A stretch of 64,000 nt of DNA from Ecdyonurus torrentis (lineage: Eukaryota; Arthropoda; Insecta; Ephemeroptera; Heptageniidae): NCBI GenBank assembly GCA_949318235.1, contig OX439135.1, forward strand, positions 22,126,501-22,190,500, given 5' to 3'. Under the pieces are notes generated by a model. It saw only the letters and a program-made list of their open reading frames with translations. It made no database searches and was not told where the DNA came from. Numbering within the stretch: position 1 is the stretch's first letter; every line of letters begins with the position of its first letter. This document shows, in pieces, positions 1 to 13,109 of the stretch. The position numbers were made by a program, and so were the translations under genes.

Positions 1-278
1 CAGGGGTTACAACATGGCTTCTTCAATGTTAGATAATGAGAAGAACTATTCATAAACTCACATATGATGACCCAAAGCCCTTCCGTAGCCCAGCAAACTC
101 GTGATCATCCTGCGAGATATTGCAACCCGTGCCTGTAGCAGGTTGCATATCTCGCAGGATGAGCGCAAGTTTAATGGGTTACCATGGGGTCACGGAAGGG
201 CTTTGAGTCATCATATGTGAGTTTATGAACAGTTCTTCTCATTATCTAACATTGAAGAAGCCATGTTGTAACCCCTGA
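1..278. repeat. Palindromic MITE-like element with ~45-bp terminal inverted repeats
   Basis: The first bases (CAGGGGTTACAACATGGC...) return as their reverse complement ending at 278. The arms continue inward as a second inverted pair around the motif ATCATCCTGCGAGATAT (about 110-160), so the whole unit can fold on itself. No coding capacity is seen. The left flank is outside the window, so no target-site duplication can be checked. This is probably a non-autonomous DNA transposon; its superfamily is unknown. Confidence 0.7.
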
Positions 279-415
279 ACTTCTTCTCTAAGCGATTTTG
301 ATCACATCCTCATCCCTTTCTACGTACTACTCATGCGCAGTACGTAAAAACGGAAGTGGATGTGAGCAAAACTGCTTAAAGTCTACCACAACACGGTTGC
401 TTTATTATTTATCAT
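279..415. repeat. MITE family A copy (diverged)
   Basis: A hairpin in which 'aagcgattttgatcacatcc' pairs with 'ggatgtgagcaaaactgctt', around a centre containing the palindrome CATGCGCAGTACGT. The same architecture recurs at 20617-20780, 38818-38980, 42362-42497 and 59095-59241. The outer TIR of better copies is TTGACTAATAAAGGAACAAC. This copy has lost most of the outer TIR. Non-coding. Confidence 0.6.
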
Positions 416-791
416 TAAGATTAATTTTTAGATTATTACCTTATGTCAATACAACGTACACTTATCTTTAACGTAAAGGTTACATTAAAGGAGCAGCTGT
501 TTCCAAAAAGAAAGTGATTAAAACACTGGCGAGTGCTAGATTACCAGCTCTACACTCGCAACACTTGGATGAGATCTTTACATTAACTTCTTGGTACTCA
601 ATTATAATGTTATATCAACTAGTGTCAGTATTCTTGCATATTAGTGACCCCAGTAACAACATTTTGTGAATGACAAGAAGAGTAAATATAATTATGCAGG
701 TGTTGCAAAAACAGAGTTTGCAACCTAGCAATGAGCTCAGTTTGGAACACATTTCTTTTAAAAGTAACCTTTACCCAATGGATAATGAGAG

Positions 792-1072
792 GGAGGAAAA
801 TAGGGGGTAATTTTATTGGATATTCTAAAGGAGGACATTGTCCTGAATTTATATACAAATTTCTTGAGTCCATGAGATATTTTTAATAAATTTTTTAAAG
901 TTGTAAAATGATAAAGTAAAAGTAAGTTTTTCCTAAAGTAGCACCCGTGACGTCATTTTTCGATTTTCCAAAATTAAGTAAAAAAAAACTCAAAAAGTTA
1001 AAATTTCCGTATTAATTAATTCAGAACAATGTCCTCTTTTAGAATATGAAATAAAATTATCCTCTAAAGTGT
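792..1072. repeat. MITE family B copy
   Basis: The inverted arms include 'gaggacattgtcctgaatt' on the left (about 830) and its complement 'aattcagaacaatgtcctc' on the right (about 1018-1037). The same arms are found at 20076-20561. A CRE-like TGACGTCA sits near the middle (948-955). No coding content. Confidence 0.65.
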
Positions 1073-1439
1073 TTTTTTTTGGTCTTCCTAATCCTAATTA
1101 TACTTAAAAATGAAATCTTAAAATCAAATGATTTAGAAAATATAAGCTGTTTTATTGACTTGGGCATTTCATTATAGCAGTAATTATTTATTCATCAATC
1201 ATCAATATATTATATAAGATTGTATCAAATAGTTTAGCATAAACGAAAAACACGCGTTGAATTTTAATGTTAAAATAATTACCACAATCGTGTGTGTACA
1301 TAAATAAATATGAACATTTAAATTTATTTCTTTTTTCAAGACACGTCAAATTTAAATTTGTAACGTAATGTCAGATTTCAGACTGAGACTAAACATTTAG
1401 ACCGCATGATAATTAAAGTAACGCTCCTATGAATATGTA

Positions 1440-1559
1440 CAGCTCTGGCCAAAAGTTCCCGAACGGGGCAGCGGCGGCCGCTGCGTTTTCTCATAAAGAT
1501 AACATAGTGTGGTTGCGGGTTGCCTATGCAAATCGTTCGGGAACTTTTGGCCAGAGCTG
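1440..1559. mobile_element. Tc1/mariner-type MITE, copy 1 (TA-flanked)
   Basis: A 120-bp element beginning CAGCTCTGGCCAAAAGTT-like and ending with the reverse complement, flanked on both sides by TA (1438-1439 and 1560-1561), the target site of Tc1/mariner elements. A second copy is at 46340-46461. Both contain the GC-rich core GCAGCGGCGGCCGCT, striking in such AT-rich DNA. It has no transposase, so it would be moved in trans. Confidence 0.8.
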
Positions 1560-2148
1560 TACATGATATTTCAAAAAACACAATATTAGGGTGTATTTAG
1601 CACTGCATTTTATTCTTTTTAAGAGAGTTGTTTACCTAGTTAACCCAATGATTTTCTTACATTAGGAGAAATTAAGTTGTTTAACTTATCGGACAGATTT
1701 TTTTTTCCGAAAAGTATTTACAAATAAAAAGAAATCAAATCATATTACTGTAAAAAGATCGTAAGTTTAAAAAATAATAATAACATAACTGAAATTGCAT
1801 TTTTTTTTTAACGCGACATTTGAACTTTTGAAACTTAAATCTCTATTCTTATATAAGCGCGCTCAAAAAGCGAGCAGAAAATTGTTCAAGGAACAAAGCC
1901 TGTAGATTATCAATTATTTTAGAGACAGTAAAAAAAAAAAAAAAAAAAAATAATTTTTTTTTGAAATTTTCCAAATAGTAATAAAACAGTTAATTTTGTT
2001 ATTTGTTTCTACTGTTTGCAAAAAATGTAAATAGAAATATAATTATGAAAAAATAATAATAACGATGAGGTCGGAGTCTAGTGCGCCTGCACGTTTTACA
2101 AGTAGGCTTTTTGCCCAACAACCTGCTAAAAAAAATACTGCAAAAAAT

Positions 2149-2184
<36 letters not shown>

Positions 2185-2303
2185 GGACCAAAATAAATAC
2201 GTATACTCGGGAAGAAATATGCCCATTTTTAGCACAGTTTGATAGTATATTTCTCACCAATATCACGATTAAAATAATATTTATAATTTTCATAATGTTT
2301 CAG

Positions 2304-4462
2304 CCACCTTATTCTGATGGTAGTGGGATGGGTTACGATGGCGGGTTGCATCAGGTGAGTTTGAAATTTAATTCGTTTTTTTTTTTAATTTTATTTAACA
2401 ATAAGTTTTCAGTTTTATTGAATTTTTTTCTTTTTAAAAAAAACTTTTTTTCAGTGCAATTTATCAGCAATAAAATATTTACCTAATTAAAAAAAATCCT
2501 TCCCCTGTTTCTCTTTTAATTTTTATAAAAATATCATTTCTATTTTTCTTTTGGGTAGTTCTATTTTTATATAGGTAACTTTTTTTCCATTACTTAAAAT
2601 AATAATAATAAACGCTGAGAAAAGAGCATTATTTATTTTTTTATTTTTTTCTATTTAGTACAAAATTTCATTGTCATTTTTTTGTATATCATAAAACATT
2701 AAAACTTTTCCCATTTTCTTCCTACCCGTGTCTCTTTGTCTGTTTTTTTTTAATTTGTCGTTTCATACAATTAAAATTATTATTATGAAAAAAAAAAAAA
2801 AAGTTAGAGATAATTTTTATTTTGTGTCGAATTATATAATTATATTTATTATTTAGTATTACAGATATTTTACAAAATAAAAAATGTGGTTTAAAATTTG
2901 CAGTTTATTTTTACATATAAATCGAAAATTATAAAATAATTTTTACTTATTTTTTGTAAAATTAAAAAATTAATTCAGAATAATTATTTTGAAATCGTAC
3001 ATTATAGTTTAGGATCATAATCATGGTAAATTGATAATTTGGAGTTGTATTTTGGGGTTATTTACTTATATTTCTTATGCTTCTAAATATTCTTGTGAAA
3101 TTAAAATCGAGTAATTTAAAGGCTTACGCAAAATAAAATTACGTCGGAATAATAAATTAATAAATCCAAATTATTCATGTTTATATGTCATTTTCAATGA
3201 GCTATATAGTTTTCGATACGTATGGGAAAAAAGTATAGGCCGGGATTATGTTTTCACGTATTATTTTGACTAGAAAAAAATTATAACGAGAGAACGAATT
3301 TTTAGATAAAAATGGCAGCTGCGCCTGTAAATTTCATAGTTAGGCTTTTTGCTCCACAAGCTACTGATTGGTGCGAGTTACCAAAGCGCTGCAGTCACCT
3401 GAAAGCGTTAGAAATCTTCTAAATCTGTATACTGTATTTTCAAAGCATATTTAGAAATAATTTTTAGTTATTAAGTTGTTCGCACCGCTAAATATGTTGT
3501 TTAAAGTTTTAAGTACTAGGAAAAAAGAAAAGACTAATGACAGGTGCATAAATCGTGTGCAAAGTGCAGTAGGTAAACATTAGCCTGGAACTGATATTGC
3601 TATGCAGTACTACAATAATGGTATGTCTCATCTAGATTAGGTAACATTGTATTATAGTAAAGTAAACTCTCAATTTCGTGATATCATTAAGGGACCCAGA
3701 AAATAGCCATTTCACAAAATTGAGAGCATTACCATTGCCATAAGTTACACATTATTTAAGTCTGCTGCGCACCCAACTGAGTATTTCACAAAGTTGAGAA
3801 ATTCACAGAATCGAGAGTTTACTTTATATCGATACGTGCTCCAGGTTAATCCTTACTTATTGCAATTCACAGCATTAATGTATACTGCTCTTAGTTAGTA
3901 CCTTTTCCCCGTATAGCAACAAAATATCATGCAATCGGACAGTAGGGTAGTGCAGATAGAAAAAAAATGAAGACGTACACTTGCCATTTTACTTAAAAAT
4001 TCGGTCTCTAATACCAATAGACTTCAAAATTTTAACCACATCCAAAATTATACCAAACTTTATATTGAAAATATGTCATGACATTAAAGCAAATTAGATG
4101 TATTTGTCTCATTATTTATGTGTTCGTTTTTTCCATGGGCTTGTCAGGATTAAGCCTTCTATTTCTCCTATTTCCACATCCCATTGGACACATTTACATC
4201 TTCAGGTTAGTTTTTTTATAGCATATATATTTTTTTTTTCGTCACATAATATTTTATTTTTTTCATTCTTTCATTTAACTAAGGTTCTTATTTAAGATGT
4301 GTTATATAGGATAAATTTTTTGTTTTAATTATTGATTGAATCCATATAATATATTTGTTAGTGGAAAATTAAAAAAATTGAAATATTATCACATGAGCGG
4401 CGGAAATGAAAACTTAGATCGTATCTTCTTTTTTATTTTTTTTTTTATGAAAATTTGATTTG

Positions 4463-4493
<31 letters not shown>

Positions 4494-7400
4494 AAAATCT
4501 AACTTAAAATTTCTGTTTAGATTGCACAAATTTAAATTAAAAAAAAAAAAAAAAAAAAAACGTCAAAAAATTTTTTAAGGGTTGTTCATCTCTTACTTTT
4601 TAGTTGTGAATTTGCTTACCCCCTATAACAATGAAGTTACCATATTGTATATTTGGAAATACGGACTTTAATTTCAAAGCATATATTTAAAATCTATAAT
4701 TTCATTCCCAATACATTTTCGTGGAGGTACACATGAAATAATATTAAACATTTTTATTAGATGAAAACAAGTGGAAATTAGTCTATTATTCCTCATTGCA
4801 CCTCATCACAGTAGTTTGTTATTTCTTTCAAAAAAATGAAAAAAAAAAAAAAAAAAAAAAAAACAATTTCGCTATGCTAAAGAACAGGAAATTAGAAGAA
4901 ACTTTGCTTTTACAGCGCACATCACCTCCATTGATCCTAAATATTAAATAAATTTTTATTTGCAAATCTTTCATAATTCTCTTAAATTTGAACCTGGTTA
5001 TCATTTTTATAATCATAATTCATAAATGTGTATTTATTATTTTGCACCAATTGTTCCTTTTATTTATTTTATAATATCATTTTATGTTGTCATTTTTCTC
5101 CATTATTTTTAGAGTAGTTTTTTGTTTCTAATTAAAACCAATATATTATATATATGCTCTATTCTCAGTGTTTATATTAAAACAATCACTGTTGATTAAT
5201 ATTTAAATGTTAATTATTATTTTATTGTGACTTGTAACTAATATATTAATTTATTCTTTTATTGTAGACCTAGTAACATTTGGGGTACTTTTTTTTTTTT
5301 TTTTTTTTTTTTGTATTGATAAGCACGATTTTTTAACTATATTTTACCGTACCTTTTTTCAACTTTTCTACTTTTTATACATATATAGACGAACGTATAG
5401 TTTTTATCTTCATACTCTTCAATTTTTAGTATTTTTGAAATACTTTTTTCCTTATTAGCATGTTTTTCAGCATGAATACACTAAATTTGAATAAAAATAA
5501 TTTGAATTAATATTTAGAAACCTCTTGTCAGTATTTTTGTGATTATTATTAGAATGTTTTTTTAAGAAATACTTAACTTATGCCAAAGCAGTGGACGTTT
5601 AGAAAGAAGTATTATTCCTTTTTATTATTATTATTATTTTATTTTTTTCAAAATCTATGGAAATATGAAATAATATTTGTATCGTATAGTATTTGAATAA
5701 AGAAAAAAAAAGGAAGAGGGGGGGGGGGAGAAGAAAAGGGGATAGAAGTTTTTTTTTTTTTAACTTCTTTTTTATTATAAGCATCCGATATTATATTTTC
5801 AATTTTGAAATCCTTTTTTTTTTTTTTTTTTTAATTGATAAATTAATAAAACTGCAAAATAATTATCCGATAAATGTTTTATTTCTTTTTAGTCTATATC
5901 AAAGCAATAAATAAGAAGAAAAAATCCGTAAATAAAAGTACAATGAAGAAAAAAGCTGCAATTAACAAAGTAATTTCACGGCCAATAAACATTTTTTTTT
6001 TTAGAGATCACTCCAAAGAGAGAAAAAAAAAATCAAATAATTTACAAGTAGTAAAATTTTTATTACTACAATCACAGATTTTTAGTTTATTTTATTCTCG
6101 TCTTTAAAAAAAAAGAAGTAAAATTACATTAAAATAAAGAAAGGGACAGATGAAATTTATCGTAAGAGATTACATCGTATTTTATATACTTAATTTAGAT
6201 TTGATTTGCTACCTTAAATGCATGAAAGGTTTTTTTTTTTTTTTTTCAATTGTATTTTATTTTGATTTACTTTTTTAAATAAGATAAATAAAAAGAATTA
6301 CATAATAAAATTAACGTAGAACGTGACCGACTTGGACCGGAAATCGTTAAAAGAGGAACTGTATTTTCACTCAAAAAAATGAACATTTAACATTATTTAT
6401 TTCCCACAAAGCAAAAACTATAATTTTCAAATAAAATCGAGTAATTTTATTTATTTATTATTATTATTTTGTTTTTTTGTTCCGAAAAAAGTTGTTATTA
6501 ATATTTTTTTTAAAGTTTCTAATTTGATTAAAATTTACCGCTAAAATTTAAAGTTCCACATTTACATGTTATCTTTAAAGTGGAATAACTTAAATATTTG
6601 ATCGTGTTTTCACATGTTTGACGTAACTAAACTTTAACTACCGTTTCTTCTTTATTTTGTGTTTATATTATAATTCGAAACCGTCTAGTTTGCGAGATAT
6701 CAGTCGGTCACCTACCCCCTTAAATTAAATATATTTTAGTGGTATATCTCATTTTTATAATAAATCTAAATTATATGTTTAATTTTATTAGAAAGTATTA
6801 CATTTCTAACATTATTGTTTTTCTCCATGTGTGCACCAACAGGGTAGGTGTATTGACAGCATTCCCGTAATTGATTAGTACTACCATTTAAATTAGGGTT
6901 TAAAGTAATATATTAATACTGCAATATCTACAAGAGCTCGATATTTCATTAATTTATACATTTTTTTTTTCTTTTTAAATTTTTTAATTTTTTTTTCTTT
7001 TTTTTTTTTTTTTAAGTTATATACGATTAGAAGCGATAAAAATTCCATTGCATGGTTCTTAATCATAAGTCAGTATGATCTATAAAATATCCATTTTCAA
7101 ATTACATTATAAAAATATTAAAATTGTTCCTAACATTTTAAATAGTAATAAAATTAATTTTGGATCAAGATTCTGCGTTATTTTTATATATATATTATAT
7201 TATATTTATATATTGTATTTAATATTGGAGCTTAATTTTTTTTTTCTTACATCAAATAAAAGATCTTTTAAGAGGTAAATTTAAAAAAGAAAGAAAAAAA
7301 TTAGAAAAAATCTGAAATAATAATTCTTTTACTGAGGTTTATGAATTATCAAGAAAGCTGACATTTTACTTATAATTCATTACTATTATTGTTTTCAGCG

Positions 7401-8038
7401 TTTATATAACAGTAAAATTTACTAACTTCTATTTTATTGTCTTTGCATTTATTTTACTTAAAGTTAATACACAAATATAATATTTGCGATGAAAAAAAAA
7501 TTTCACGATTGTTTCAGAGTATGAAAAAGAAGAAGAAAAAAAAAGTTGCTTATTTATACAATGTTAGTGATGGTATTATTTTGAAATGTAACATAGTAGC
7601 TTTTTTTTTCATAAAACTTGCGATCGTGTTATTTTTTTTCTTCCTACTTTTATTCTCTCCTCCCTTTCTTTATTTAACCAATACGTGATATCGCAGTTAA
7701 ATTACTATTTTTACACTTCTTGGTTTAACTCTCTATATATATGTACTGATACTTTACTTGCTTTTAAAATAACTGAGAAAGAAAAGAAAGAGAAAATATA
7801 TATCTTTCATTATATTTTGTAGTAATTAAATTAGAAAATTTTAGACTCGCAATTTCTTCTGGAAAAAAATACTAAAAACTCCTTTATTTTGATTACTATT
7901 TACTTGTTCATATTATAATTTTTCTTACGTAATGTAATGTATATAGGTAAACATTTTAAGATCTATTGAAGATAGATAAATTAAGAAAATAAAATTTTTA
8001 CTTCCTCTTAATTATTTTATCTACTTAAATTTTACATC

Positions 8039-8073
<35 letters not shown>

Positions 8074-9375
8074 GCTGGGGAAAACTTTTGCTCAAGTTTT
8101 GGTTATTAGAATCCGATACACTGCTGTTCCCTTAATAGATAGACAACTTTTCATACACCCATTGAACTACATGTAAATCATATTTACGCGATTACTTATA
8201 TCGAAAAATAGTCTTTATAAAGTGTATAACATTAATATGATTTTACAATTTCTCTACGCATTGTGTGTGGGATTTTTTATATCGCTAAAAATACGGAAAG
8301 TTTACTTTTTTTTTTATAAATGTGTGTATTCACAATATAAAAAATTGAAAACTATTTTTGCTCTGTATTTTTTTATTTCTATCTAACGATTTGATTAAAA
8401 TAAACTTATTATAAGCCTCATTGCATTGCTATATAATGTGACTAAATAATTAATACAATTTGTCTATAGTGTGGGAGAATCTTTGGTTTTATTTTAATTA
8501 CGTTGAAATGGGGGTAATTGCATATAAAATTACGCGCTAGCGCCATGCTGGAGCAATAGCATATAGGACAAGCATCATTTTTGGCCTTTTTCATTGGGAA
8601 ATTAATGTGTTTCTATAATTCAGTTTTATTATTTAACGGATGAAAAACATGTAGTTTAATTTAGTAGTATTTTTCTATTTGCAATTCCAATGTTATTTGC
8701 TATTCAACTATGGCGTCCAAGCGCAAGATTAAATCAATGAGTGGTAATTATGCACGTTTTAGTTTATTTAAGACAGTGAAAAGTTGTCTGTTATTAAAAT
8801 ATTTATAAATGTGTTCATCAAAATAATTTTTAAAATAAATCTTTTTAACTGTATGTTATATTCATTCATTTTCATTACGATTAAATTTATAATTTCATTT
8901 TATATCGTATTTTAAAACGAAATACGTGCTACATCAAAACTTCTTCTTCCCTACGACTAATATAAAGAATTAAATGACAATTTATTTTAAAATTCTATAT
9001 ATCCAACTATAGAAAAAAAAAAGTCTTCAAAAAAAGAAGAAGAGAAACAACTCGTATGGTACACAAGGTATAACGTGACCAAAATATCTTGCTATCTCAT
9101 ATGAAGGGTGTAGTCGTGGATCTAGGGTGATGTTTTTTTTTTTTTTTTTTTTTTCTTTCTCCTGGGGATTTGAACGTTCTTTTCGTTGCTAACTTCAAAT
9201 ATAATGTTTTATTCACAATGTATATACGCCTTTTTCTGATGCCTTTTTTTCCTCTCTCTTTCTCTTTTAACCGTATATAAGGGGTAAATTTTTGAGGGTA
9301 GAAAAAAATATATATATAGTATAAATATTTAATTTGAGATAGGATAAATTGGTCTTGAGATAGACTGGGAATTTG

Positions 9376-9420
<45 letters not shown>

Positions 9421-10909
9421 GTTATATTTTAAAAGGTATTTAATTTTTGTCACATTTTATTGCAAATTAAAAATAAAATAGTACCGTTATACTCGGTAAT
9501 AAGCACATAGTTTACATTTGAATTATAGTTATGGGATTAAATTAAGCCTTATTTCACCCATAATATTAAGCCGTGAGTTATTGTTGATATTAAAAATGAA
9601 ATATTATATTCATAAAAATGCTTATAGTTTCATTATGTATATTATTGGGACATGTTTTATTATTGTGACGTTATAAACAAGCAGAAAAGTAACATTTCGT
9701 GTATAGAACAATAATAATAATGACATTTCACCAATTAACAAAAAAATCATAATTTATTGATAGTTTTTATTACGTATGAGATGAGCTATTTATATCAGAT
9801 AAAATTGTAAAAGCAGACGAATTTCTCTACAAAATGAGCCAAACGTTTGTCTTACATGCTGCGTAAATACTGTATTAAATTTATAATGGTGCCATCGCTA
9901 ATATTATTATATGGACATTATAGGGTGTGTATGCATTCATGTTAAAGTCGACGCTATGTTGGAGCACTCAATAACATTGGCGGCATAGGAAAATAGCTCA
10001 TTTTCCAGTTTAAAACCACTGCAATATTTTTGAGAGCATTTCATGATGTAAATATGTTGAATTAGTATCTCAAGTATGTGAGAAAAATAATAACAAAAAA
10101 ATCAACCAATTTCCCAATAAAATTGCCTAAAACTAAGTTTGTCCTATGCTGAGCAATGTTATTCACTACTACAGTATGGCCTCCAAGCGCATTAAATATG
10201 ACATCGTGTGCATACACGCTATAGCAATATCTGTGATCATTATGCCAATACTTGTTAACATTGCAAAGCATATGGCCTTACGTGAGTTAAAGAGTAACCT
10301 GCAGAAGTTAGCAGGTGCAAATATTAGTAGAAAATTGCATTAATATCTTTATTACATTTTTTTTTTTTTTTTTTTTAATATTTTGATCGTGTTACATTTA
10401 AAATTATTTTCGTAAATAAGTCGTCAATTACGCACTTCACATGATAAAATAGAATTAACATTGAAATCATTTGCTCATTCTGAAACGAGGTTTTAATATA
10501 TAAATAGGGAATTTTTAAATGACTCAATTAAAAGCAAGTTAAGTATTTTTTTATTGTTGCACGCATTATAAAGTTGTTAGAACGTGACGGGCATATTATT
10601 ATGGCATGCATTGTCATTTTTATAATAAGCTTTCAGAAAAAAAAAGTAATTTGATAATTGAAAATATAATGAAGACATTATATAAAAAGAAAGTATAAAT
10701 ATATTATTAATATTATTCATATTTTATTTATTTTTTCTTCTTCTTTTTTTTTGTGGTATTTTAATCTTTATATAAACTTTTTTTCCTTCTACATAGCATT
10801 GTATAATATATCATTTCAAAAATATTCCCTGAGGAGCTTTATAGGTACACAATACAAACTGGTAGCTTTATTTTCATCTTTCTCTTCTATTTTCTTCTAC
10901 ACATTTCTC

Positions 10910-10940
<31 letters not shown>

Positions 10941-11851
10941 TGCAGAAAAAAATTATATCACTTTTTTTTTTATCAAGGCTAAAAGAATGAAATTCTTTAC
11001 GGATATAACTAAAAGTAGAAAGTTATTTTTTCTCCACTGTAATACCTTTATCTTCTCCTTACAATATAGTCAATTTACTTACATTTTATTACATATTTTC
11101 CAATGGTAATTATTAATTAACATTGATAATCATTATCTTTTAATTTTGTCTATGTTAAAACAGTATTTTGATTGCTCTTTCTATCCTTTATTAATAATTT
11201 AAAAAAAAGCTTTATTTACCATTATAAAAAGTTCATTACCATTTTATTGTTAATATTGCATATTTTGAAATATGCCTAATTTGTTATAAATGTATAATTT
11301 TTTTTCAATCTGCTATTTTTCGTGTAATTAAAAAAAAAAAAAAGTTTTATATTCAAGTTAACAAATTTATATTCCAATTTCATTATTTCATCTTTAGCAT
11401 TTGTAGGTAAATTTCACTGCCATACTTATAAAGTAAAAAACAATTAAAAACAAAATGCGTTTATTATTTTTGTAATAAATTAATATAGAAAAATTTAGCT
11501 TATTCTAAATATCATAAGAAAAAAAAATGTGCCGGCTAAAATTTTAATGTAAAAAAAAAAAAAAAATCAGCGCAAATAAACGTAACTTAAAAAAAAAGGT
11601 CAACTAAATATTAATATTGATGTTATCAGGGTGGCGGCATGAAGATGTCCCCTAGATCTCCCGCTTCACGAGGTACTTCCGGTTCTGATTGGAACCCTCC
11701 ACGTGAGCAAATCCCTGACTTCCCACCAGTGCAGCCTCCAGGAGCTGATGAGGACATCGACAGTCGAGATGAAGACGACGATGATGACGACGATGACGAA
11801 GACATGCAAGGAGGAAGTGCAGCTATGCAGCAAAAACGACCTAAGCTGTAA
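2304..11851 (+). CDS. Unrecognised protein, C-terminal two exons (exons 2304-2354 and 11630-11851)
   Basis: Two exons are supported by splice signals and compositional bias. Exon 2304-2354 follows a pyrimidine-rich tttcag acceptor and ends at a gtgagt donor; it encodes PPYSDGSGMGYDGGLHQ. Exon 11630-11851 follows ttatcag and encodes 73 residues then TAA. The frame is continuous across the junction. The last exon is Gly/Ser/Pro-rich, then has a run of about a dozen Asp/Glu residues (around codons 45-57), and ends in a basic QKRPKL that could be a nuclear localisation signal. Composition suggests the disordered tail of a nuclear protein, but I do not recognise the family. Earlier exons must lie left of the window. 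A possible AATAAA polyadenylation signal is near 12490. Confidence 0.6.
3657..3827. repeat. MITE with AAAGTAAACTCTCAATT terminal repeats
   Basis: The left end 'agtaaactctcaatttcgtg' is matched in reverse at the right end ('cacagaatcgagagtttact'). Internal inverted stretches ('cacaaaattgagag' and its relatives) make a second hairpin. The unit is about 170 bp and non-coding. No second full copy was noticed in the window. Confidence 0.6.
6316..6724. repeat. Dispersed repeat family C, copy 1
   Basis: It begins 'cgtgaccgacttggaccgg' and ends 'agtcggtcacctaccccctt', a short TIR of GGTGACCGACT type. A second, similarly sized copy is at 52507-52866 with the same internal order of motifs (tttcac, 'cttaaatatttgat', 'gatatcagtcggtcacct'). 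Non-coding MITE-like element. Confidence 0.6.
9382..9417. repeat. (GA)n microsatellite
   Basis: A perfect GA dinucleotide run of about 18 units. A longer one is at 38116-38193, and its complement (CT)n is at 55459-55484. Confidence 0.95.
9930..10250. repeat. Dispersed repeat family D, copy in the first intron
   Basis: It starts at 'attcatgttaaagtcgac' and runs to about the 'catcgtgtgcatacacgc' region. Shared blocks ('taacatt', 'tttaaac', 'gagagcat', 'gtcctatgctgagcaatgtt') recur in opposite orientation at 60515-60815, as a full fold-back at 50085-50650, and partly near 8530-8725. A short open frame here is a by-product of the repeat. Non-coding. Confidence 0.6.
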
Positions 11852-13066
11852 ACGCGGGGAAAATATTTGAATGTTTTTTTTTTTCCTTTATTTTTTAATT
11901 TTATTGGTCTAAGGGACATACTTTTTTATACTTTTAATGTTTATAATACATCTTAAAGTATTTCATTTATAAATAAGATTTTTTATTTTTATTTTTTTAA
12001 ATTTTTTTAAGGTTTTGTTGTGGAATTATACGTTTTCGGGTTGGATTACCGCGAAAGTTCTTAAGTAGACTTTTAGGATAGTCCTAAGAAAGATTGAGTA
12101 ATTCTCTCATGACAAAATCTTAGAAATGTTGAAATCAAATCGGATTACTTTTGAATTAGTCGTTGACGTAAATGGTCATATTTCCATAAAAAGGAAAAGC
12201 TGCCAAAAGAATCACACGTAACTCTTATAATTGAAATTTTGCACTAAAAATACTAAATTTTCTATTAGTTTTATTTGAAATTGTGTTATTTTTAACATAT
12301 AATTAATACAATAATCAAAATTTGCCAGGTACTTCCCTTTTTTTAAAAAAAAGTTTATGTACCATTCTTACCTATAAACTTTTAGTCGTGCAGAAGAACC
12401 CGAAATCTTCTGGTTTTAAAGTATGATAAAAATTACTTATTTAATTAAAAAGCATGCTTCTTTTGGATAATATTTAAATATGATGTATTACAAAATAAAA
12501 TTATAAAAAAGTACATTTTACCAACTATATGCCACTATAACTATTCTGATTATTTTAAATGTATTCAATGGGATTTTTTTTCTTTGTTTTTAAAAATCTA
12601 TAACTTTAAAAAAAAAACTATTATTATAATGCTTTAAAAATATACAAAAAAAAATTATCCTTTATTACTATATATTATACTATTAAGATTTAAGTTTTTA
12701 TTGCTAAAAAAAAAAATAATAATAACCACAATAATGCAAATTTTGCAAGATAAATTTTTCTAGTATACAAGGTGTATAACATAAAAAAGTAAAATATAAC
12801 TCATGATGTGTGCATTTTTAGAAATAACATATTATATAAATAAAAAAAAGAAAGATAATATTTAGATAATTATAAAATATTGGACACTATTAATAATTAT
12901 AGAAGTGAATTTTTAATGATATAAAAAAATTACTGAAATAGATGATTAAACAAATTCTTTTATTTTTTATGTATTTTTAATATTATTTTGTTTAATTGTG
13001 TTAATTTTACATTTTGAGAGCGAAGTCTTGTTATAGGTCGTCAATAATTAAGTCAAAATTTGAAGC

Positions 13067-13109
<43 letters not shown>

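Larger units (their letters stand above)
2355..11629 (+). other. 9.3-kb intron of the unrecognised gene
   Basis: AT-rich sequence with many poly-A and poly-T runs and no credible exon. It holds a MITE (3657-3827), a repeat of family C (6316-6724), two copies of family D (about 8530-8725 and 9930-10250) and a GA microsatellite (9382-9417). Short open frames here are composed of low-complexity Phe/Lys/Ile and are not considered genes. A dispersed motif ending 'taggctttttgc' is shared by 2086-2130 and 3321-3366. Confidence 0.6.

Noticed and set aside
10062..10343. Two overlapping open frames of 65-69 codons on opposite strands
   Set aside because: They lie inside repeat family D, whose other copies do not keep these frames.
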